Positions 56,501 through 64,000 of a stretch of 64,000 bases of DNA are shown piece after piece. Source of the DNA: Gordionus sp. m RMFG-2023 (taxonomy: Eukaryota; Nematomorpha; Gordioida; Chordodea; Parachordodidae); the NCBI RefSeq assembly GCF_954871325.1, contig NC_088776.1, forward strand, positions 2,859,985-2,923,984. Direction: 5' to 3'. The position numbers were made by a program, and so were the translations under genes. Below the pieces are notes generated by a model, which had not been told where the DNA came from, did not search any database, and saw only the letters and a program-made list of their open reading frames with translations. Numbering within the stretch: position 1 is the first letter of the stretch; the number at the start of each line of letters is the position of its first letter.

Positions 56501-59500
56501 TTTCACATGTAGGAAATCTACTTCATGTAGTTAATATTCAGTTGCAATCAGAAGATTCTTTATTGATAAAGATTCACAAAATCATGCTACAGCTCTGTTC
56601 ATCTCTACAGTTAAAAATAGATGATAAATTTTATGGCGCTATAGCTAAAAATATCATATTAAAATGTTCAAATATTACTATAATTAACGTATTTTTAAAT
56701 GAAGCAAATATTTTTATTAAGACAATTTTGGAATATTTACAATCAAGATTTGATTTTAATAACTCTATTTACAATGCATAAATATTATGACCTTGGAACA
56801 GAAACCATCATTTGATGGTTTTTGTAATTTAATAAATATATTAAAATTACCGATAGACATTGAAACCTTGTTTGAAGAGATTGTAATTTTTTCCATTTTT
56901 TATGATTCGCCAGAATACTTAAAGTTAGATGGTCTAAAAGCAGAGGAGAAATGGGTGGGATTTTTTCATAATAACGATAAATCCGCATGCATGGAAAAAA
57001 TTTGCGAGTATGTTTTCTCCTTACCTCATTTTAATGCCTCATCGGAGCGCATTTTTAGCCTGATGAGGACTGCCTGGAGAAAGGAGAGAAATCGAATTGC
57101 TTTAACAACATTAGAGGCCGAGTTAATGGTTAAACAAAATTATAAAATGTCATGCCAGGAATTTTATAAATATCTTAATAACGACGGTAAACGTTTAGTT
57201 CCATTATTTAAATCTCAAATAAAATATAATTAACTATAACTATTTGACTTTCTATATTTTATAAAATCTTATTTATACATTTGCATAAAATCAAATAAAT
57301 TAATTCCTAAATATACTTCTGCCATTTATTTTTGAAATTTTTTTTCAATATTAGGACAGCTTTTATAATCTATTTATTTTTTAAAGGTTTGTAAAATTTT
57401 AAAATTCTACGATGGCGCGTATTAGGAGGAACCTGTCAACCAACATTATGCTGACTCAATTCTGTAAATACACTCTGGTTTTTGCCAAATTCACTGAGGA
57501 ATTATCAGATCAGAAAGCTGCCATGCAATTCATTGGTAATTCAAAATCTGCCATATTTACCATTATATATGGTTAGCTATGTCTTTGGATATTTCATATC
57601 TGGAGAAAAATTTTTTAATAGTTTTATTGAAATGACATTAATTTTGTTGAAATAGGGGAGGATCAAGGGAAATGTTTTGATATCTCCTTATTAGATGCAT
57701 CTGTTAGAATTGCATATGTTTGCACATCTTTCAAATCGTCAAGAATTGACCTTCTGGATTTATATCCTAAAACATTGATGATAGCCTTGCTCATTTGTGT
57801 TCTACAAAGTATACTTTTTATATTAGTCGTTAAATATTATGGGGAAAGATTCTACCAACATTGTGATGTTAAGTAGCTCTCTGAATGTTGTACTGCATGA
57901 TAGGTATTTACCATTTCCGCAACTGTAGTTGCATCTGTATTATTTCTTATTTTTGAAGAATATTTTTGTTTTGCAATAGATGTTGATAGACTGCCCTGTA
58001 CTGATTTATGCTTTGAAGATTTTTGATGCCTCAAAATATCATATTCCCTTCCCCCATTGTATTAACTAAATACTGTAGAACAACTTCCCCGCACTGATTA
58101 TAATAATTTTTTACATTGTAAATTTAAAATTGTTTGTTTTTTTATAAAATCTTATTTATACAATAGCATAAAATATATTTTTTTAGATTGTAAAATTACA
58201 ATTTTTTTATAAAATTTTATCTTGTTTACATTCTTTTGTATTTAAAAAAGATCGTTGGTTATTATTTTTAAACAAAATTAATATATTATAATAAATCATT
58301 ATGTTATTTTAATAATAAAGATAGTATTTAAGAAATTTTGTGTCGTACTATAATTACCTATTTTGAAAAATAGTTGCGTATTTTATTTTGTAAAATAGTT
58401 ACCTATTTTATTTTGAAAAAGAGTTGGATATTTTATTTTGAAAAATAGTTGGCTATTTTATTTTGGAAAATAGATTCGATTTTATATTTATAAAAAATAA
58501 TAAGCGGATAACTAAGTCAATTCTAAATCTCGGCCGCAGGCCGGTCCTTTGTGGGCCGAAGGCCCGCAAAATTTTTTTTTTATGCAATTTTTATATTTCT
58601 CTTACAATTTTTATATTACTCCCACAAAATACCGAATTTCTCCCACAATTTGAAAATTTTGACCTGGCAACCCTGTTCACAATAGAGATATTATTTAAAT
58701 ATGTTTTAATGTAAATTTATACTAGGGTGTTAATTTTTAAGGTTTTATGAATGATTTTACTTATACATACCTTGGATTTAAAAAAAATGAATACAACCAA
58801 AATTTGATTATATAATCTAGTATGTATAATTAGGTAATGGCTTAAAATAGGATAATTAGGTCTAATAAACATTCAATGCTTAAGATAATCTGATAAACAA
58901 AAAGCAACAATGAGTTTTGAGCTAATATATTTTTGCCTTCTTTTAATTTGAGCTCAATGGCATATAATAACATCTATACTGACTATGCATTCATTAAAAG
59001 TGTACATCAATGAAAACAGCTGGGGACACCATTTTAATTACCCATATCATTATTAAAAATTTTAAATTGAGAGGCCAATTTATCCTATGTCTGAGGCAAA
59101 CTATATTAAATAATTGCCTGATCATCGAGATAATGGGGAAGCAAGTTATCAATTTAATAATACTATATGGTTTACCAAAATGGCGGATCCAGCTGATTTG
59201 TATTCAACGATACTTTCAAATGCATATTAATGAAATGTCATTGGTTGAGCTATATTATTTTTAAACCTGTAGCTCATGAGATAGTTTTTAGTCCTAAAAT
59301 AGGTCTAATTATTTTTTTAGCCCACTGGGCTAAAGAATTATAACTTCTTGTTTTATATTTTTCTTTTCCAAATGATTATTTTTTTGCAAATTTTTCATTT
59401 GTTTTTTTACACAATGATGAATTTATTTTATTTTAATAAAGTTCGATAAATCTATATTAAATACTGTTTTAAAAAGTAATACTGCTATAATGTATTTTTT

Positions 59501-62500
59501 TTCTTTATTTTAAGATTTTCCTCCAGATCAAGTGCCAGTAATTTTAGCCCCACATTTGTATCCCTACAATCGGAGACTTCGCACACCTTTTAACGAAGAA
59601 TTACATGGTTATATTTAATTTAAATAATTATTTGGCTTCTATATTTTATTTTAAATTACTATCCGTTTATGGTTAGCAAAAATCATGACAACTCACGATT
59701 TTCTTTGTTTAAATTGAGTTTAAAACAATTTTTTAAAAAAATTTTAATTACTTCTTTTTTGAACAAAGTTTATTTTAAATAATTAATTGTTATAAGTTTA
59801 TTGAGATAATAATAAGTTATAAAAAACTTGATACCTTTTGAAATATAATTAAATTCGTTTTTTAGTAGCTGTTTCTTATTTAATTTTTTTCATAGAAAAA
59901 AAATGTATACTAACTTTCTTATTATTTTTACCTCAACCTAACTTAATTTTCTTTATATTCTCTTTTATCATCTCTTGAAAGAAAGAAAAAAAGGAAGGAA
60001 GGAAGGAAGGAAGGAAGAATGAATTAGAAAGTGTTAAAAAGATTAATAACCAACACTGACTGATGGAAGGCGATGAAAAAAATTCCTTACATGATTGCTT
60101 ATCTTTAAAAAAAATCAATCATACTGAGTTTGCTTTATATTCTTTTATCATCTCTTGAAAGAAAGAAAAAAAGAAAGAAAGGAAGGAAGAAGAATGAATT
60201 AGAAAGTATTAAAAAGATTAATAACCAACACTGACTGATGGAAGGCGATGAAAAAGATTCCTTACATGATTGCTTTACATTAAAAAAAACAAATCATTAG
60301 ATCATTACTCAACACTTGGGAGGATATTTATTAAAAATTAAATTAAATTGCACATATGTTTCATAACATGAGTTAGAATGTAGAACGAACGCATTTTATG
60401 AATATATTTATGTATTTATTATTATAAGGTATTTCGGGTTACACATCATTTCATTAAAAATCATTTTTTTTTGATAATAAGATTTCCCTTCAAAAATTAT
60501 TTTAAATGTGGGAAATAAGATTATCCAAAAATATTAAAACAAAGAATATCCGACAAATAGAAACTTTTTAGGATATCTCAAAATTGTGGCCCGAATTTTT
60601 TTTTTTATTGAATATTGGAATTTTAAGTTATTTATTTTATTTTTTTAAGAGTTTCCCAAGAGGGAACCATAATTTTGTCTAAAAATTTCACCTTGAATTT
60701 TTTTGGCGCATATATAAATATTCTCTGGCTTCGTTTGTAAAAAGCCATATTTTATTGCCAAGATTTTTTTTAAAAAAAAACTTATATGTTGATAGCTGAA
60801 AATGGCAATTCGAAAATGATTTTCTTTAACCCCTACCTTAAGAATTCTTATTAAACGTGATTACTTGTCAAGGATATATATATATATATCAAATTCATTC
60901 ATGTAAAAGAAATAAAGATGTTGACATACCATAATTAATTATAATTTTTATTTCCAATTTGTATTATAAAGCTAAATCATGTGTTAATAATTTAAAATGG
61001 CATCGCATATGGATGTCCAAATTGTTGAAAGTGATTCAGAGTCAGACAATGATATTATCGAAATGGAAGATATCAGGGAAGAAAATGATATTCATAGCAA
61101 TACTTTCCCATTCCCTAGATTTGAAAAATTTTTTAAGATAAATATTAAAACGAAAACTGGCTTCAAATTTATTTGTTTAAAATGTAAAAAAAAATATTTC
61201 CTCAAATCAATCTAGTAGCTATAACCTCAAGAAACACCTAAAGGTAAATTGTCATTTTTACATTATAATAGTATTTATTTTATAAGACTGTTCATGCTAA
61301 TAGTTTTACTGATATGGAAAAACATATAAATAATTTTGGCATAGGGGACTCGACATCCAAAAAGACTAATTCAATTCAAGATCAAATTAATTAATAATAC
61401 AAATGCCAATATTTCTCAAAAATTGACCGATAAAGTTATTGTAGATTTTATAATTGATACAGTTCAGCCAATGTCCTTGGTTGATAACCCATCATTTACC
61501 ATGATGATTAAAACTTTATCACCTGGTACAACTATTTTATGTCTCCAGACACTTATGAATAAAATAGCAGATAAGTTTAAAGTGATGAAAGATGCTCTAA
61601 TAGTAGCGTTATCAGAGATATCATATATATGTACCTCGGCAGATAGTTGGACACATAACAGATGGTAAACACTTATTTATATTTATAAATTGATCTTATT
61701 AAATATTTTTAGAGCTTATTTGGGAATAACTTATCTGCTATTTTATTCATAAGTGTCTGGCGACATAAAATAGTTGTATTGGGTGAAAACGTTTTAGTTA
61801 TCATGGTAAATGATGGATTATCAACCAAGGACATTGGCTGAACTGTATCAATTATAAAATCTATAATAACTTTATCAGTCAATTTCTGAGTAATATTGGC
61901 ATTTGTATTATTAATTAATTTGGTCTGAATTAAATTAGTCTTTTTGGATGTAGAGTCCCCTCTGCCAAAATTATTTATATGTTTTTACATTTCCTTAAAA
62001 CTATTTCTTATAAAATAAATACTATTATGATGTAAAAATGTTAATTTACTTTTAGGTGTTTCGTGAGGTTATAGCTAATAGATTGATTTGAGGAAATATT
62101 TTTTTTTACATTTTAAACAAATAAATTTGAAGCCAGTTTTCGTTTTAATATTTATCTCGAAAATTTTTTTAAATCTAGGGAATGTGAAAGTATTGCTATG
62201 AATATCATTTTCTTCCCTGGTATCTTCCATTTCATTAGTGTCATTGTCTGAGACTCTGAATCTTTTTCAAAGATTTGGATAATTGCACTAATAATCACCA
62301 CTTGCTAGACCAAAAAAGTTAATTTTTTTTGTTTCAATTTTTTTGGCATAGTAGAAAAATAACTGCTGACCCTAATCGCAATAGTGGAAAAACTATTTAA
62401 TATTCTAAATATAAAAAGAAACTAATATCAAAAATCAATACATATTTAAAAAAAAATTTATATTTATTTTAATAATAATTAAAAAAATAAATAATCTATT

Positions 62501-63861
62501 AATTTGTAAAAATTAAGAAATAACATATATTAAAAATCACAAGTAATATATTTATATCGTCGACATTTGGTATTTAGAATTTAATTGCTTAAATATAAAA
62601 TAAATTTAATTTTCCTGCCTTTTCTAAGCTTCGAGCGAACAACTCCATGCGCTGAGAATACTCTCTCTACTGAAGTGAATGATGATGATGATGCAGTAAA
62701 TAGTTGTCTTATAATACTTACACCCATCATCACATTTCCTTGGGCCACACACCATTCAATTGGGTATCCGAAAACAAAATTTAGTAAATGTTTCTGATCT
62801 TGCTGGAAACTTTACTAAGAGAAAGATATAAGTCAGTTTTGGATACGGAAGCCTCCCACATTCCATTTCCCGTTTCCATTACATTGTTTGTTAAATTTGA
62901 ATGACATTTCTGATTTAAAAGGTAGGGCAAGAAGTGTGCAGGATTGCAAATTCTTCCAACAAATATACTGTGTCTGAAATATTTGATTTATTTTTTTTCT
63001 AAAAAATTTCAAACAGGTCGCGATTGGTTTTAGGATTTCAAATCATATTTTCAGCAGCTCTTTTAGAGTGTAATATTTTCAATCATTTTTTTTCTCTAAT
63101 TTGCAATGTCGATTTTATTTTGATTTGCCTTCACGTATCTATCAATCATTTTGCCCATTCCAGTTATAATATAGGCTTTTATACTAACAGCTGAGTTTTA
63201 ACGAATATCTTGTTGAGTGACACGAGATGGCCACTCCCTCTTGTTTCAGCTTGAAACTCGCGAACTGATTATCTTTGTAAAATACGTTACCCTCACTAAC
63301 TATTTGTTTCCCGGTTACTTTTAAAAAATTATTTTCCAAATCTTTCAGATAGTAAATTTAAAGAATGAGTATTTACACCCATCATAGGTTATTATATAAT
63401 TTTTTTTTTTAAATTATTTCTTTTTCAAATCATTCCCTCCATTTTTTGTCATATTGGCTGCATTGATCTCAGCTCTTTATTCGAAAAAAATATCAAATTA
63501 CAACATATATCATTATTTTATTTTTTCTACAATTCCCTGACTCGTTCCCCTTGCGCATTAGTCCTTTACTTGCAAGATAATATTAAACTGGAATTTTAAA
63601 AAAAAATGAGTTGGGTCACGATTTTTGCCAACCTTTGTCAGTATATGATCTTAACTTCAAATGTTAACTGAGAATTCAATAAAATATATAAATTTTGGTA
63701 CATTTTTTTTTAAGATACGGATCCCATGTTGGTGCGGAAACTGGTGAGAGAAATCCCCGCCATAACCAAGACCATGGTAGACGTGTCTAAATTGGTGACG
63801 GAACTCGGTTACGATTTCTGTTCTAGTCTCGAGACCTGTCAGAGTGACCTCATAGAAATAG
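53520..63861 (+). CDS. CNOT1: CCR4-NOT complex scaffold subunit 1, 5' part (7 exons; continues past the window)
   Basis: CNOT1 is the scaffold on which the CCR4-NOT mRNA deadenylase assembles in the cytoplasm. Exons: 53520-53621, 53663-53767, 53815-53913, 53964-54141, 54702-54848, 59515-59607, 63715-63861; all introns are GT-AG. The first three introns are 41, 47 and 50 nt and phase 0; the later ones are phase 1, and every join keeps frame (about 290 residues so far). The protein begins MNLDPLSFALAEIDYALKTL, like human CNOT1 [20 protein letters not shown]. Further matches are GERHLIKSIYSEIDF, NFISLICNAIEN, LFIKQKLPEFLKAYLDG, LRRDFPPDQVPVILAPHLYP and ITKTMVDVSKLVTELGYDFC. This is the N-terminal HEAT-type region, which in humans binds CNOT10 and CNOT11. 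The ATG lies in AAATATGA with stops upstream. Introns 5 (4.67 kb) and 6 (4.11 kb) are swollen by transposons. The last exon is notably GC-richer than the others. Confidence 0.94.
54142..54701 (+). other. CNOT1 intron 4
   Basis: GTTAGT donor after CTTGATGGA, TATCTCAG acceptor. AT-rich, with a G-run at 54580-54590. No element recognised inside. Confidence 0.8.
55383..57233 (+). pseudogene. hAT transposase, BED-finger type, broken
   Basis: N-terminal BED finger CRICSAVF...LQHQKSSKH (55495-55590). Next come a MSKAITNVLGPESKRSILDD block from 55792, ILTDTSNKGN (about 55879), the CADNASVNFG block (about 56071), FNEFSSSTKRVTELKL (about 56254) and IRWLSLIPAIERILKFYEPL (about 56348). The C-terminal dimerisation region is VFSLPHFNASSERIFSLMRT (about 57010), ending MSCQEFYKYL. 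The coding sequence is interrupted by several stops and frame changes (for example TAG at 56011, TAA at 56207 and 56410), so it is inactive. It is of a different hAT lineage from the 48791 element, as shown by the LSLIPAIERIL and NASSERIFS wording. Confidence 0.88.
57390..58085 (-). repeat. Inverted partial copy of the transposase 5' half within the 54883 hAT
   Basis: On the minus strand 58085 to 57650 matches 55505-55960 (BED finger tail HQKSSKHKSVQGSLSTSIA, then MSKAIINVLGYKSRRSILDD), and 57600-57390 matches 56045-56410 with an internal deletion of about 170 bp. The two copies could pair into a hairpin with arms of several hundred bases. Divergence between arms is moderate, so the inversion is not very recent. 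Confidence 0.88.
58529..58568. repeat. GC-rich double hairpin in the 3' end of the 54883 hAT
   Basis: CTCGGCCGCAGGCCGG followed by GTGGGCCGAAGGCCCGC; near-identical to 48193-48232 in a different element. It lies about 110 bp inside the right end. Confidence 0.75.
58970..59242 (-). mobile_element. MITE with AATACCTA-type ends, copy 2, in CNOT1 intron 5
   Basis: Reverse-complement relative of 34609-34880 along its whole length (GAAAACAGCTGGGGACACCA; TTTACCAAAATGGCGGATCC; CAACGATACTTTCAAATGCA). Ends CTATACTGACTATGCATTCA and GCATATTAATGAAATGTCAT correspond to the ends of copy 1. The long frame through it is an artefact. Confidence 0.82.
59946..60292. repeat. ~185-bp tandem duplication with GAAG/GAAA runs, CNOT1 intron 6
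   Basis: Copies at about 59955-60110 and 60135-60292 share TTTTATCATCTCTTGAAAGA, then GAATGAATTAGAAAGT and CCAACACTGACTGATGGAAG. They differ in the purine microsatellite between. Confidence 0.9.
60990..61680 (+). pseudogene. hAT transposase 5' half (BED finger), sense copy in CNOT1 intron 6
   Basis: MASHMDVQIVESDSESDNDI starts an acidic leader at 60997. A BED finger follows (CLKCKKKYF...YNLKKHLK, about 61180-61243, with a frame change near 61200 and a GTAAAT donor after HLK). Then comes VIVDFIIDTVQPMSLVDNPS (about 61429), homologous to DFIIDTFQPLSLVDDPS in the 48791 hAT, and SYICTSADSWTHNRW. The gene then stops at the centre of the palindrome. Same hAT lineage as the 48791 element but a distinct family member. 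Confidence 0.82.
61033..62262. repeat. Large palindrome: head-to-head hAT 5' halves, arms ~540 bp, loop ~154 bp
   Basis: Left arm 61033-61575 and right arm 61730-62262 are reverse complements, by eye about 90 percent or more identical, with blocks such as GAAAACTGGCTTCAAATTTA and CCAATGTCCTTGGTTGATAA (sense reading) preserved exactly. The spacer 61576-61729 contains the last part of the sense coding block. Transcription of CNOT1 crosses both arms. Confidence 0.92.
62580..62800 (-). pseudogene. hAT transposase C-terminal dimerisation fragment
   Basis: Minus-strand frame LNFVFGYPIEWCVAQGNVMM, then ASSSSFTSVERVFSAHGVVR, SKLRKGRKIKFILYLSN and a stop at about 62590. The SSxxxVERVFS motif and the basic R..L...K tail are typical of hAT C-termini. 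It lies behind the inverted 5' half in the wrong order for one gene (3' end first, then 5' end, on the minus strand), so the region is rearranged. Confidence 0.78.
62820..63714 (+). other. Remainder of CNOT1 intron 6
   Basis: AT-rich DNA with no recognised element or exon. It ends in a polypyrimidine tract (TTTTTTTTTAAG) at the exon 7 acceptor. Confidence 0.7.
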
Positions 63862-63884
63862 GTATAATTACCTCGAATTAGTTT

Positions 63885-64000
63885 TGTTTAAATTAATGAC
63901 CTGCATCGGGCCTAATTTTTCGACTCCGACCCCAACCCAAAAAAGGTCTTGCCGGCTAGGTCCCAATTCATTTAAATATAGATTGACAGTTATATAAATT
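63885..64000. repeat. GC-rich repeat related to 19130-19505 (cut by window edge)
   Basis: CATCGGGCCTAATTTTTCGA then CTCCGACCCCAACCC resembles the left block at 19165-19215 (ATAGGGCCTAATATTTCGAG). It lies in CNOT1 intron 7. Confidence 0.6.

Larger units (their letters stand above)
54883..58675 (+). mobile_element. hAT transposon, 3.8 kb, inside CNOT1 intron 5
   Basis: Inverted ends CAGGGTTGCCA are perfect over 11 bases at 54883 and 58675. The 8-bp target duplication TTCACAAT is perfect (54875-54882 and 58676-58683). Subterminal CTCCCACAA repeats occur many times at the left (54900-55030) and in the same orientation near the right end (58617-58650). The transposase gene lies in the same direction as CNOT1. 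Besides the sense gene (55400-57233), the element carries a second, inverted copy of the gene's 5' half at 57390-58085. A GC double hairpin lies at 58529-58568. Confidence 0.95.

Noticed and set aside
59010-59264. 84-codon plus-strand frame in CNOT1 intron 5
   Set aside because: It lies entirely within a MITE that has another copy at 34609-34880.

Overview
The window is strongly AT-rich, gene-poor animal DNA packed with transposons. Introns obey GT-AG and can be very short (41-50 nt). The two host genes I can name both belong to animal families. I read it as an invertebrate metazoan nuclear genome; the sequence does not let me name the phylum.

Layout. 1-760 holds the 3' end of a LINE whose protein ends in a CCHC knuckle and a PD-(D/E)XK endonuclease. 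4275-6522 is a foldback-type element with long inverted ends and an 8-bp target duplication, filled with an 11-copy ~155-bp tandem array. 6640-10300 is a second, nearly full-length but broken copy of the same LINE. 10.3-31 kb is mostly AT-rich spacer dotted with small hAT-type MITEs, GC-rich repeats, a broken retroelement fossil (20.3-21.6 kb), a 61-bp minisatellite and a 28S rRNA fragment. 31-36 kb has a 400-bp GAAA array, a tRNA-derived SINE and further MITEs. 38020-39687 (minus) is an intact intronless gene for a membrane-anchored GalT-like HIT-superfamily protein. 40-48.3 kb is repeat-rich and includes a 2.2-kb hAT-like non-autonomous element. 48791-52758 is a complete-length hAT transposon (minus) with perfect 8-bp target duplications but a decayed transposase.

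53520 to the right edge is the 5' part of the CNOT1 gene (scaffold of the CCR4-NOT deadenylase). Seven exons can be placed, all joining in frame. Two large introns of CNOT1 carry hAT material: a 3.8-kb hAT (54883-58675), and a palindrome made of two head-to-head copies of another hAT's 5' coding region (61033-62262). In both, the N-terminal transposase region is present as sense plus inverted copy, so CNOT1 pre-mRNA would fold into long hairpins. That is the most interesting unexplained arrangement here.

The 4-kb hAT at 48.8 kb shares its ends with small MITEs at 17945 and 29545, so it is the likely source of the transposase that moved them. No complete RNA gene, CRISPR array or bacterial-type operon was seen.
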